Positions 6,491 through 14,435 of a stretch of 19,981 bases of DNA are shown one piece after another. This DNA is from Nitrospirota bacterium. GTDB taxonomy: Bacteria > Nitrospirota > Thermodesulfovibrionia > Thermodesulfovibrionales > JdFR-88. Location: the NCBI GenBank assembly GCA_021790695.1, contig JAJYGJ010000141.1:1-19981 (forward strand), in the 5' to 3' direction. The notes beneath the pieces were generated by a model, which saw only the letters and a list, made by a program, of their open reading frames with translations, ran no database searches and had not been told where the DNA came from. The position numbers and the translations under genes are program-made. How positions within the stretch are numbered: the first letter of the stretch is position 1; every line of letters begins with the position of its first letter.

Positions 6491-7333
6491 TTAAAAGACC
6501 TTCACCGCCGCCCCTGTTTTCAGCCCGAGGGCCCGGCCGGCGTCGCCGCCGGGTATGAAAATCTCCAGCAGCCCGTCGGAGTTCACGAGCGCGTGGGGCC
6601 TGCCGTCCCGGCGGGACATATAAAACCCCACCAGCCCGATGGAGAGTCCTTTCACCTTCACGCGGATGAGGCCCCGGTCTTTGCCGAGCATGAGGAGCTG
6701 CTCCAGGCCTATGTTGGTTATGCAGTTGCCGAAGCGGTCGATGTGAACCACATGGCCCGTGAGCCCGCCTTTTTGCCCTTTTTCAAAAAACGGCTCCGGC
6801 AGGGGCAGTTCCACCGGGTCTTTTATCTCCGGCCCGAATTCCTCCGCCCGGACCCCTCTTGAAAGCCAGGCCGCGGCGGGGGCGAAGACGTCCCGGCCGT
6901 CGAAGGTGGCCCCGCGCGGAAGCGTCGTGTCCGCGGACGGAGATTTTAATTTCTTGCGGGGAAGCATAAACCGCTCGTTGGTGATGCTGATTATCTTTTC
7001 GGCCCCCGGGAAAAAACCCGTGAAGACGCCGTTGTCCGGCCCCACGAAGTGAAATCCGCCAGATCGCACGATTATCGCCCTCCTGCCCGAACCCACTCCC
7101 GGGTCCACAACCACGGCGTGCACCGAGCCCGGGGGGAAGAATTTCACGGAATTCGCCAGGATGAACCGGGCGCCCGCAATGTCTCCGGGCCGCACCGCAT
7201 GGGTAATGTCGACGATACGGGCCGCGGGGTTGATGCCCAGGACCACGCCCTTCATCACGCCGGCATAGGCGTCCTCCAGGCCGAAATCCGTCAGAAGCGT
7301 AATGGGCGATGAAGCGGCGGCGCCGGGCGTCAT
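6491..7333 (-). CDS. SAM hydrolase / SAM hydroxide adenosyltransferase family (DUF62)
   Basis: The protein has 280 residues from ATG 7333, preceded by AAGGAAG; the frame opens 13 codons earlier but without a site. The N-terminal domain has TLLTDFGLEDAYAGVMKGV (D16) and VVVDPGVGSGRR (D77, R84/R85), and the C-terminal domain has GHVVHIDRFGNCITNI, all typical of the family that includes fluorinase and chlorinase. Most bacterial members hydrolyse SAM to adenosine and methionine using a D-R-H triad. Here the TFxGRD motif reads T143-F-D145-G-R-D, with Asp where His is common, so activity should not be taken for granted. It lies 122 nt after pyrD in the same direction; whether it is cotranscribed is unclear. 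Confidence 0.85.
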   Translation of the reverse strand: MTPGAAASSPITLLTDFGLEDAYAGVMKGVVLGINPAARIVDITHAVRPGDIAGARFILANSVKFFPPGSVHAVVVDPGVGSGRRAIIVRSGGFHFVGPDNGVFTGFFPGAEKIISITNERFMLPRKKLKSPSADTTLPRGATFDGRDVFAPAAAWLSRGVRAEEFGPEIKDPVELPLPEPFFEKGQKGGLTGHVVHIDRFGNCITNIGLEQLLMLGKDRGLIRVKVKGLSIGLVGFYMSRRDGRPHALVNSDGLLEIFIPGGDAGRALGLKTGAAVKVF

Positions 7334-7420
7334 TGATCTTCCTTGCGGCAAGCCGCAGGGAATCCAATGCAAGGATTTTTTATTTTCATTAATTTTCGCT
7401 CGCTTGACCCCGTGGCAAGT

Positions 7421-7437
7421 CCTGCGATACGCAGGAG
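7421..7437. other. hairpin after pyrD
   Basis: TCCTGCG/CGCAGGA is a perfect 7-bp stem with an ATA loop, 19 nt after the pyrD stop. No T run follows on either strand, so it may protect the mRNA end or be a weak or Rho-assisted stop rather than an intrinsic terminator. A second stem (TGCGGC/GCCGCA, near 7344-7357) lies just before the SAM hydrolase ribosome binding site. Confidence 0.4.
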
Positions 7438-7455
7438 AATACGCTCGCTGCCCAT

Positions 7456-8397
7456 TTAAGTCCTCACGGAGCCGGTTATCGCGGAGACGCGCTTGATCCC
7501 GTGGTTTTCCATGTACGCCCGGATGCCGTCCAGGATCTTAAGGGGGGCCATCGGGTCGCTGAAAATGGCGGTCCCCACGGCCACGGCGTGCGCCCCGGCA
7601 AGCATGAACTCGACGGCGTCCCTGCCCTCCGTGATCCCGCCCATGCCGATCACGGGGACCCTCACCGCCCTGCTCGCCTGGTAGACCATCCTTACCGCAA
7701 TGGGTTTCACGGCCGGCCCGGACAGGCCGCCGATGACGTTTTTTACAAGCGGCCTCCGGGTGTTTACGTCTATGGCCATGGCCGGTATGCTGTTTATGAG
7801 CGAGACGGCGTCGGCGCCGCTTTCCTCGGCGGCCCTCGCAAACTCCGCGACCGGGGCGTCCGGAGTGAGTTTTACGATGAGCGCCGCGCTTTTGACGGTC
7901 TTCCTGACGGCCCCCACGAGGCGCGCGAAAACCGCCATGTCCCGCCCGAAGGAGATGCCGCCTTTTTTTATGTTCGGACAGGAGACGTTCAGCTCTATGC
8001 CCTCTACGCCCGCCCCGTCCAGTTCAGCCGCGAGCCTCACGTATTCATCCGCGCTCGTGCCCAGGATGTTGGCGATCACGGGCACGTCCCACTGCCGCGC
8101 GAAAGGCAGCTTTTCCCGCAAAAACATCTCAAGCCCCACGTTTTGAAGACCGATGGAATTTATCATCCCGCAGGGGGTCTCGGTTATTCGCGGCGGGGGG
8201 TTGCCCTGCCATGGCTCAAGGGATATCCCCTTCATCACCAGCGCGCCCAGCAGCGACGGATCGAAGAACTCCGCGAGTTCCGCCCCGTAGCCCGCGGTCC
8301 CGGAGGCAGTCATCACCGGGTTTTTAAGTTTCAGGCTGCCGATCCCGACCCGAAGATCAGTCAAAGAGGGCCTCGCCGATTTTAAAGACCGGGCCAT
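7456..8397 (-). CDS. pyrD: dihydroorotate dehydrogenase B, catalytic subunit
   Basis: The 313-residue protein has the FMN-barrel sequence of class 1B DHODH: LKNPVMTASGTAGYG, NSIGLQN, and the catalytic cysteine C140 in ELNVSCPNIKKGG, then the phosphate-binding GMGGITEGRDAVEFMLAGA. It oxidises dihydroorotate to orotate in pyrimidine synthesis, passing electrons through PyrK to NAD. The neighbouring pyrK confirms the 1B type. The ATG at 8397 overlaps pyrK by 41 nt. A TTG at 8364 (giving LTDLRVGIGSLKL) sits in a TTGACTGA overlap with the pyrK stop and is a plausible alternative start, since family members usually begin near there. Confidence 0.95.
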   Translation of the reverse strand: MARSLKSARPSLTDLRVGIGSLKLKNPVMTASGTAGYGAELAEFFDPSLLGALVMKGISLEPWQGNPPPRITETPCGMINSIGLQNVGLEMFLREKLPFARQWDVPVIANILGTSADEYVRLAAELDGAGVEGIELNVSCPNIKKGGISFGRDMAVFARLVGAVRKTVKSAALIVKLTPDAPVAEFARAAEESGADAVSLINSIPAMAIDVNTRRPLVKNVIGGLSGPAVKPIAVRMVYQASRAVRVPVIGMGGITEGRDAVEFMLAGAHAVAVGTAIFSDPMAPLKILDGIRAYMENHGIKRVSAITGSVRT

Positions 8398-9166
8398 CCT
8401 TGCAGGCCCGCTTGAAACCTCCCGCCGTCTTCACGGCGCAGCCCAGGCAGACGCCGACGCCGCAGGCCATCTTCTCTTCGGAGGCGATATAGCCGTCAAC
8501 GCCAAGCGCGCTTGCCGCCTTCAGCATCCCGTTGGGCCCGCAGGCATATAGCGTGAAATCCTTCTTGTCCCTTCCCTTGAGAAAGACCTTTGCGGCCTCC
8601 GCCGCCGTCCCCTTGAACCCGGCGGAGCCGTCCTCCGTGGCGAGAGTCACCTGCCCCGAGAGCCTTCGCAACTCGTCTACAAGAAGCAGGCTTGCCCCGG
8701 TCCGCTCGCCGTAAAAAAGATGGGCCCTGCCGTCAAGACCCGCCAGCAGCGGATAGACCGAGGCCAGGCCCACCCCGCCCGCGATCACCAGGGGGGTTTT
8801 ACCCTTGCCGTTACCCGCTTCTTCAGCCTTGGACCCCAAAAAATCGGGATAGCCGTTTCCAAGGGGGCCCAGGATTTCGACCGTTTCGCCCGCCCGAAGC
8901 CCGGTCATGAGCGTTGTCACCCTGCCCACCACGCGGTAGAGTATCTGTATGGCGCCGTCCTCTTTCCTGAAATAGCAGAACGGGCGTCTCAGGAGAGGGT
9001 CTTTCCTCGAATCGATCCCGAACATGAAAAACTGCCCCGGCCGTGGCCCGGGCAGGGCGCGCTCGGGCACAAGCCCCAGGATGAAATTCGAGGCATTCAA
9101 TTTGATGTTGGATTTTACTGCCGCCCTGGAGAGGATGGAAGACGTATCAGACGAAGCTGACTTCAA
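8357..9166 (-). CDS. pyrK: dihydroorotate dehydrogenase B, electron transfer subunit
   Basis: The 269-residue protein is a ferredoxin-reductase-like flavoprotein. RRPFCYF (residues 60-66) binds FAD, GGVGLASVYPL starts the NAD-binding half, and C235, C240, C243 and C255 in CGVGVCLGC...C hold the [2Fe-2S] cluster. It carries electrons from PyrD to NAD+. The ATG at 9166 lies inside the end of greA (20-nt overlap), and its own end overlaps pyrD, so greA-pyrK-pyrD reads as one coupled unit. The serine-rich first 18 residues before IKLNASNFILGL are slightly longer than usual. Identification is firm. Confidence 0.95.
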   Translation of the reverse strand: MKSASSDTSSILSRAAVKSNIKLNASNFILGLVPERALPGPRPGQFFMFGIDSRKDPLLRRPFCYFRKEDGAIQILYRVVGRVTTLMTGLRAGETVEILGPLGNGYPDFLGSKAEEAGNGKGKTPLVIAGGVGLASVYPLLAGLDGRAHLFYGERTGASLLLVDELRRLSGQVTLATEDGSAGFKGTAAEAAKVFLKGRDKKDFTLYACGPNGMLKAASALGVDGYIASEEKMACGVGVCLGCAVKTAGGFKRACKDGPVFKIGEALFD

Positions 9167-9623
9167 TGATCTCGTACTCTATGGTACGGGCCGGCACCTT
9201 TATCGTGACCACGTCGCCGGCTTCCTTGCCAAGAAGCGCCCTGCCCACCGGCGAGCTTATCGATATCCTGCCCTGTCTGACGTCGGCCTCTTCCGTGCCG
9301 ACAAGGGTGAAGACGTACTGCTCGTCGGCTTCCGTGTCCAGGACCTTTACCGTCGCTCCGAAGGCGGCCTTGCTCTGGGTGATGCCGGAGGGGTCTATGA
9401 CCTGGGCAAGGGCCACTTTCTGCTGAAGCTCCATGATCCGTCCTTCCAGGAAGGACTGCCTGGCCTTCGCCGCGTCGTACTCCGCGTTCTCGGAGAGGTC
9501 CCCGTGGGCGCGCGCCTCCTCGATATCCCGGATGTTTTTGGGCCTCTCCACTTTAAGAAGCCTCGCCAGCTCTTCCTGCATTTTTTTATAGCCTTCGGGC
9601 GTTATCGGGAATTTTTGAAGCAT
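9147..9623 (-). CDS. greA: transcription elongation factor GreA
   Basis: The 158-residue protein has the normal GreA size. The N-terminal coiled coil contains the tip EEARAHGDLSENAEYDAAK with the acidic pair D42 and E45 that reaches the RNA polymerase active site. The C-terminal FKBP-like domain ends ISISSPVGRALLGKEAGDVVTIKVPA. GreA stimulates transcript cleavage in backtracked polymerase. The only ATG ahead of MLQKFPITPEGYKKM is at 9623; it lacks a clear ribosome binding site and has a -10-like TAAATT 7 nt upstream. It is first in a coupled unit with pyrK and pyrD. Confidence 0.97.
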   Translation of the reverse strand: MLQKFPITPEGYKKMQEELARLLKVERPKNIRDIEEARAHGDLSENAEYDAAKARQSFLEGRIMELQQKVALAQVIDPSGITQSKAAFGATVKVLDTEADEQYVFTLVGTEEADVRQGRISISSPVGRALLGKEAGDVVTIKVPARTIEYEIIEVSFV

Positions 9624-9630
9624 GATCTCA

Positions 9631-9660
9631 AATTTATCAGATTTGCCCCCCCTTTTTCAA
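9631..9660 (-). promoter_or_regulatory. putative greA-pyrKD promoter
   Basis: On the reverse strand TTGAAA (9660-9655) and TAAATT (9636-9631) are 18 nt apart, and the -10 ends 7 nt before the greA ATG. The overlapping GATAAA (9638-9633) gives a 16-nt spacer instead. The layout equals that of mutS. Confidence 0.45.
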
Positions 9661-9846
9661 ATCCGGGGAGGACAATGGTCTTCGGTATCCAGCCTGTCCT
9701 TGAGAGAGGGAAACAAGCGGACGGATGCGCAGCGCCGCATCTTAGTGGACTCTTTGCGCTTCGCCCTGAAGGCGAATCAATAGTTCCTCCGGGGATACGC
9801 CCGGAACCGCGCTCCACGAAAGCAAGGACGGGCGGATACCGTGCGC

Positions 9847-11184
9847 TCATGCCTTGAGGCGTTCGTATAACAGGGCGTCGACCCTGTCCAGAATCTCCTT
9901 GAAGGCCCCCCCGTGGCTCTTCGAACCGGAGAAAAGCTCCGCCCGGAGCGCCGCCATCTCGCCTGAAGAGGCGTTTGAAAACGTAAGCGGCCGGCCCTCC
10001 TGAAGGGCAAGCCTCTCAAGCATGAGCAGGGTTTTGGCCTTTTCCGCGAAGCGGCGAAGCTCATGGGCCAGGTCCTCCGCCTCGGCCGTACCGGCGTGCG
10101 TTTTTGCTTTTGCCCCGGGGGACAAAAAGGCAAGCTCCCTGGTCATTTCACGGAGCGTGAAATACTCAAGCCCCCTTACACCCCTCCTCCACTGGACCAC
10201 CCAGCCGCGCGGAAACCACAAAAAATTCCTGAGCCCGAACAGGTAAAGCTCCTCCATCGGGGCGGCAAGCTCGCCAAATGCCCCCGCGCGCGAGGCCCCC
10301 GCACGCACGGGTTTTTTCCTGCTCTCCCCCGAAACCAAAACCTTCCGGCCCTCTCTCCCTGCATTCCGGGTGCGGGGCGCCTTGCCGCAGCCCGCATATT
10401 CCCACAGGTTTCGAAGGACCCGTCGGCCGTTACGGTCTCCGGGGGTGTCGAAATGAAGGAGGGTGATGAATACCCTGCCCGCGCCGAAGCAACCTTCCAT
10501 CACAAGCGGAGAACCCTGCATCCTTACGGGGTCCAGGTTCAGCTTGTAGATGGCCTCCAGTCCGGCAAGATCAGGGGGTGAAAAGTCGGCCACGCTCAGA
10601 TCGGAGCTGAACGTGCCCGCCGTTGCGCCGTAGAAGCCGGCCAGCACCTTTATCGACGGACCAGCCGGCTCAAGCTGCGACGGCCACCAGACATGAAATC
10701 CGGGCCGGCGGCCCCTTATCCCCGCCCATACGGGATGGGGGCGGATCACGGCCATGATCTTCCCGCTTAATGAGGGGACCCTTTGTTCAAGCGGCCGCCT
10801 TTTGACATTGAGCAGCCCGAGTCCGTCGCTCGTGGCGAGCCCCGCCCCTCCGCAAACGCCGGCATACGTGCCGCCGCCTTCCACGAACCGCCGTATCATC
10901 TCCGCCCCTTCGGCCCCGAGGGCCAGGAGCTTGTTTTTAGCCCATCCCCCCGGCACGTAAAGGAGGCGGTAATCCGCGAGCGCCCCCCGTTTGATATCCC
11001 CGGAGTTTATGAGAGAAAAATCAAGCCCCGCTTTCTCAAGCGCACGGACGGCCACGAGCCCCCAGAGATATGATTCATCCCATAAAAGCGCGGCCCCGCG
11101 AGCCCCGGCATGACCCCCGCTATGAGTCCCGTAATCCGGCCGTCTGAAAGGCGGGCGCTCATCAGAAGGAGAATTTCCGCTCAT
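9847..11184 (-). CDS. BPL_N / glutamine-amidotransferase-like protein of unknown function
   Basis: The protein has 445 residues. Residues 30-270 read as a class I amidotransferase-like fold of the BPL_N type: ALLWDESYLWGLVAVRALEKAGLDFSLI, then YVPGGWA, and GVCGGAGLA with C111 at the nucleophile elbow. The remaining 180 residues contain a basic low-complexity linker (about 272-308) and a helical domain (MEELYLFGLRNFLWFPRGWVVQW onward) that I do not recognise. It overlaps the cbiGH end by 23 nt, so it is read as the last gene of the cobalamin operon. A 223-nt gap with no promoter for it separates it from greA. A role in amidation or in handling a corrin intermediate is a guess from context only. 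It is not a biotin ligase, as no ligase domain is present. The ATG at 11184 is preceded by GAGAGG. Confidence 0.75.
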   Translation of the reverse strand: MSGNSPSDERPPFRRPDYGTHSGGHAGARGAALLWDESYLWGLVAVRALEKAGLDFSLINSGDIKRGALADYRLLYVPGGWAKNKLLALGAEGAEMIRRFVEGGGTYAGVCGGAGLATSDGLGLLNVKRRPLEQRVPSLSGKIMAVIRPHPVWAGIRGRRPGFHVWWPSQLEPAGPSIKVLAGFYGATAGTFSSDLSVADFSPPDLAGLEAIYKLNLDPVRMQGSPLVMEGCFGAGRVFITLLHFDTPGDRNGRRVLRNLWEYAGCGKAPRTRNAGREGRKVLVSGESRKKPVRAGASRAGAFGELAAPMEELYLFGLRNFLWFPRGWVVQWRRGVRGLEYFTLREMTRELAFLSPGAKAKTHAGTAEAEDLAHELRRFAEKAKTLLMLERLALQEGRPLTFSNASSGEMAALRAELFSGSKSHGGAFKEILDRVDALLYERLKA

Positions 11185-12925
11185 ATCCTCTCGGCGTGAC
11201 CATCCGGCCTTGCAGGCGGCGACTCATGGAGTTGCCGATGATGACCGTGCTTTTCATGTTTATCTCATGTTCGAGCATTTCATCCAGGGTCGTGATGACG
11301 GCATCTTCCTCCTGCCTGGTCGCGTCCCTCACGATGCCGACGGGGGTATCGCCCCTCCTGTGGGCAAGCATTATCTGCCTTGCCCTTTCTATCTGGGTCG
11401 TCCTGCCGGAGCTTTTGGGATTATAGAGCACCGTGACGAAATCGGCCCTCGCCGCGGCCTGAAGCCTCTCTTCTATGACCTGCCAGGGCGTGAGCCGGTC
11501 GGAGAGGCTAATGGCCGCGAAATCGTGCATGAGCGGCGCCCCCAGTATCGAGGCGCAGGCATTCAGGGCCGTGACGCCGGGGATTATCAGGACTTCCAGT
11601 TCGGGGTCCATGCCGGCGGCCACCTCGATTGCAAGGCCCGCCATGCCGTAGATGCCGGGGTCGCCCCCGCTTATGAGGCAGACCTTTTTGCCGGCCGAGG
11701 CGAGCCGGACGGCCTCTTTCGTCCGCGCCACCTCCTCCGTCATGGCGGAGGCGACCAGCGTCTTGCCTTTTGTCAGAGGGGCTATGAGGGCCAGGTAGGA
11801 TTTGTAGCCCACGATATAATCCGCCTCCCGGATGGCGTCAATCGCCTTCGGGGTGAGATGTCCGGGCCCGCCGGGGCCGGTGCCCGCCACAACCAGGGGG
11901 TTTCGCTTTTGCCGCCTCATCCTCACCGCGGCGATTGTGACGTTTTTGCCGGCCTTCGTTTTTTTGATGAGAAGCTCTCCGCCGCCCGCGAGTATCGCGG
12001 CGGGCTCAGAGACGCCCCGCACGCCAAGCGCCTTCATTGCCGCATCAGAGGGGGCCGCATCAGAAGATGGCGAGCAGGAGACGGCGTTCAATTCGTCGCC
12101 CTGAAATCCCCTTATACTTATGCCGCTCCTCCGGGCGAATTCGATCAGTCCGGGGTCGGCCGCCTTTTTCACATGGGTGGCGACAAGCCCTATCGAGGAA
12201 GCTGAAAACCCGGCCTCCTCAAAGACCCCGGCCACGGCCCTTTCCATCTCCACGGCCCCGGTGCCGCTGTTAAATCCGATCCCGAGCGCGATGTCCTTCG
12301 GACGCAAATATAAATCGGGCCGTTTTCGCCCCGCCGGATGTAAAAACCTGTCCGTGATGAGCAGATCGGCCTCTTCCGGCGTAGCCGCCGCCTCATAGTC
12401 GGGCGGCAACCCGATGTCATATTCCGAGTAGACCAGAAGTTTCTTTCGCCTGAGATGGCTGGCCGAAACCGCGGGCAGAAGCCCCGGAGGATCGATCATT
12501 AGGGCATGCCTCATGGCGAAGACATCCACAGGGGTGAGCGAGTTTACGTCCGTGGCCGTGGTTATCACGGGGTTTCCGCCCAGGAAATCCGCCGCCTGGC
12601 GAGCCAGCCGGTTTGCACCGCCCGCGTGGCCGGACAGAAGGCTTATGACGTTTCCGCCCCGCTCATCCATGACTATCACGGCCGGGTCCGAGTTCTTGTC
12701 CTTTATGAAAGGCGCGATCGCGCGCACCGCGATCCCGGCCGCTCCTATGAATATGAAAACCCGCGCCTCCGGCCATATCCCGGAGAGGCCGCCTTTTTGA
12801 AACCTCATGATCTCGGCCTCCGGAAACGGCCCGCCTTTCAGCCTCCGGGCCAGTTCCAGGCCGGCGGAAGTAACATGTATGACGAAAAACCGATTACTCT
12901 TTTCTCTTTTGCTCACGGAAACCAT
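11162..12925 (-). CDS. cbiGH: CbiG-CbiH fusion (cobalt-precorrin-5A hydrolase / precorrin-3B C17-methyltransferase)
   Basis: The 587-residue protein is a fusion. Residues 12-335 are CbiG, with FIGAAGIAVRAIAP (59-72), LLSGHAGGAN (97-106) and the CobE-like C-terminal part beginning near LGIGFNSGTGAVEMERAV. Residues 343-587 are CbiH/CobJ with VAGTGPGGPGHLTPKA (346-361), SGGDPGIYGMAG and VLYNPKSSGRTTQ. CbiH methylates C17 and contracts the ring; CbiG then opens the lactone and releases the C20 fragment as acetaldehyde, so the fusion joins consecutive steps. The presence of CbiG marks the anaerobic route. It overlaps cobM by 32 nt and the next gene by 23 nt. Confidence 0.95.
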   Translation of the reverse strand: MVSVSKREKSNRFFVIHVTSAGLELARRLKGGPFPEAEIMRFQKGGLSGIWPEARVFIFIGAAGIAVRAIAPFIKDKNSDPAVIVMDERGGNVISLLSGHAGGANRLARQAADFLGGNPVITTATDVNSLTPVDVFAMRHALMIDPPGLLPAVSASHLRRKKLLVYSEYDIGLPPDYEAAATPEEADLLITDRFLHPAGRKRPDLYLRPKDIALGIGFNSGTGAVEMERAVAGVFEEAGFSASSIGLVATHVKKAADPGLIEFARRSGISIRGFQGDELNAVSCSPSSDAAPSDAAMKALGVRGVSEPAAILAGGGELLIKKTKAGKNVTIAAVRMRRQKRNPLVVAGTGPGGPGHLTPKAIDAIREADYIVGYKSYLALIAPLTKGKTLVASAMTEEVARTKEAVRLASAGKKVCLISGGDPGIYGMAGLAIEVAAGMDPELEVLIIPGVTALNACASILGAPLMHDFAAISLSDRLTPWQVIEERLQAAARADFVTVLYNPKSSGRTTQIERARQIMLAHRRGDTPVGIVRDATRQEEDAVITTLDEMLEHEINMKSTVIIGNSMSRRLQGRMVTPRGYERKFSF

Positions 12926-13673
12926 GGCTGAAATCCCCGTCGTAAAGTTTTGACCTCCTCAAACGGGCCCCATGTGAGAGCGCCCCGCCCACGAATATGA
13001 GGGCGGTCTTTTGGATCCCCGCCTCTTTCGCCCTGGATGCGATCTCCCCCAGGCTTCCCGTTATTACCCTCTCCCCCGGCCATGAGGCCCGCTCCACGAT
13101 TGCGGCCGGTGTTTCCGGCGGATAGCCGCCTTTGATAAGTTCTTTGACCAGCCCGTCAATCATTGCCGCGCTTAAAAATATGACCATCGTGCTTTTGTGG
13201 GCCGCAAGCCCCGCTATCGATTCGGAGGCGGGCACCGGCGTTCTGCCGGCCATGCGCGTCACTATGACCGTCTGCGATATCTCAGGTATCGTCAGCTCGG
13301 TCCCCAGGGCGGCCGCGCCCGCCCCGAGCGAGGAGACCCCCGGCACGACAACGCAGGAAATGCCCTCTTTTTCAAGCATGGCGATCTGCTCGGTGATCGC
13401 GCTGTAAAAAGAGATGTCCCCGGAATGCAGCCTGACGGCCAGAAGCCCCGCAGAGGCCGCCTCCCCGAGGATGCGGGAGGTCTCCTCAAGCGTCATCCCG
13501 GCCGAATCGTAAAGCCTCTTTTTGCCTTCCGCCTCATCCGCAGGCAGAAGAGCGGGGTTTACGAGGCTTCCCGCATAGACGATGACGTCCGCCTCGTCCA
13601 GGAGCCTTCGCCCCTTGATGGTCAGGAGTTCCGGGTCGCCGGGCCCCGCCCCTATGAAATAGACCTGTCTCAT
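12894..13673 (-). CDS. cobM: precorrin-4 / cobalt-precorrin-4 C11-methyltransferase
   Basis: The 259-residue protein (CbiF/CobM) has the tetrapyrrole methylase fold: YFIGAGPGDPELLTIKG at the N-terminus, YAGSLV (33-38), which is characteristic of the C11 enzyme, LHSGDISFYSAI, and PGVSSLGAGAAALG. It transfers a methyl group from SAM to C11 of cobalt-precorrin-4, the product that CbiG processes next. In this pathway context the symbol cbiF applies equally. The ATG overlaps the cobI stop by 4 nt (ATGA), and its end overlaps cbiGH by 32 nt. The last 20 residues are basic and variable. Confidence 0.95.
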   Translation of the reverse strand: MRQVYFIGAGPGDPELLTIKGRRLLDEADVIVYAGSLVNPALLPADEAEGKKRLYDSAGMTLEETSRILGEAASAGLLAVRLHSGDISFYSAITEQIAMLEKEGISCVVVPGVSSLGAGAAALGTELTIPEISQTVIVTRMAGRTPVPASESIAGLAAHKSTMVIFLSAAMIDGLVKELIKGGYPPETPAAIVERASWPGERVITGSLGEIASRAKEAGIQKTALIFVGGALSHGARLRRSKLYDGDFSHGFREQKRKE

Positions 13674-14404
13674 TGAACGTCGCCTCCATGGCTCCGGGCG
13701 CTTCTCTTGCCGGAGCCCGTCACGATGATGGTGGAGAAGTAATCAAGCTCGTCTTCCGTCACATCGGCCACAGGCTTTACAAACTCCCCCGGCAAGCCGG
13801 TCCGGCTGACGCATACGGCGTTTTGGGCAAGTCCCGCCTCCTCCAGTATCTTTTTTATCTCCTGAAATGAGCTGCCCGCCTTCATGAGGCATACGGTCTC
13901 GAACCTTTCAAGGATATCTTTCAGCTCATCCCGGCGAAACGCGGGCAGGACAGCCAGCTTCTCCCCCGATAGGGCCAGGCGAAGGCCGGCGCGCGCGGCG
14001 GCCGCCGTGACGGAAGTGACCCCAGGCACTATCTCCACCGGGACGAGCGGGTCCAGGAGGGAAATGGCCTCACGGAGCCTGAAAAAGGTGCTGTATAGCG
14101 TGGGGTCCCCCAGGGTCACGAAAGCGACATCTTCTCCTTTCCGGAGTATCTCCAGAATCCGGCCCGCGGCGGGCTTCAGCGCCTCCGCGCCGATATCCCG
14201 CACCATCGGGAAATGGATCTCGATTATATTCTTGCCAGCCAGATCGACCGCCCCGCCGATTATGCCCAGGGCGAGGCTTGTCCCATCGCTCCGTCCCCTG
14301 GGCACCGCGATCGTCCCGGCCTGCCTCAGTATCCTTACCGCCTTCAGCGTCAGAAATTCCGGGTCGCCCGGACCAGCGCCCACCGCGAAAAGCCTTCCGC
14401 TCAT
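13670..14404 (-). CDS. cobI: precorrin-2 / cobalt-factor II C20-methyltransferase
   Basis: The 244-residue protein (CbiL/CobI) begins MSGRLFAVGAGPGDPEFLTLKAVRIL, with VPRG in place of the C11 enzyme's YAGS, then TLGDPTLYSTFFRL and EIVPGVTSVTAAAARAG, typical of C20 methyltransferases. It adds the C20 methyl group that is later lost with the ring carbon. The ATG at 14404 has AAGGGG just upstream. The gap of 31 nt to cobL is the only non-overlapping junction within the biosynthetic block and holds two copies of TTGATCATGG. It is coupled to cobM by ATGA. Confidence 0.94.
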   Translation of the reverse strand: MSGRLFAVGAGPGDPEFLTLKAVRILRQAGTIAVPRGRSDGTSLALGIIGGAVDLAGKNIIEIHFPMVRDIGAEALKPAAGRILEILRKGEDVAFVTLGDPTLYSTFFRLREAISLLDPLVPVEIVPGVTSVTAAAARAGLRLALSGEKLAVLPAFRRDELKDILERFETVCLMKAGSSFQEIKKILEEAGLAQNAVCVSRTGLPGEFVKPVADVTEDELDYFSTIIVTGSGKRSARSHGGDVQ

Positions 14405-14435
14405 TTCCCCTTCTCCATGATCAAGGCCCCCATGA

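Noticed and set aside
9760..9776. TTCGCC/GGCGAA hairpin after the B12 operon as its terminator
   Set aside because: No T run follows on the operon strand; it may be only an mRNA-end hairpin.
9847..11184. Biotin-protein ligase
   Set aside because: Only the BPL_N-type domain is present; no biotin ligase catalytic domain or GRGR-like motif follows.
11210..12205. 331-codon forward frame opposite cbiGH, and similar long ones at 2835-3821, 3938-4705, 7501-8385, 15802-16965 and 17240-18199
   Set aside because: All lie opposite conserved enzymes, lack ribosome binding sites and have the composition of shadow frames.
14405..14435. Duplicated TTGATCATGG in the cobL-cobI gap as an operator
   Set aside because: Two copies of a short partly palindromic sequence in a 31-nt coupled junction inside an operon are more simply a local duplication.
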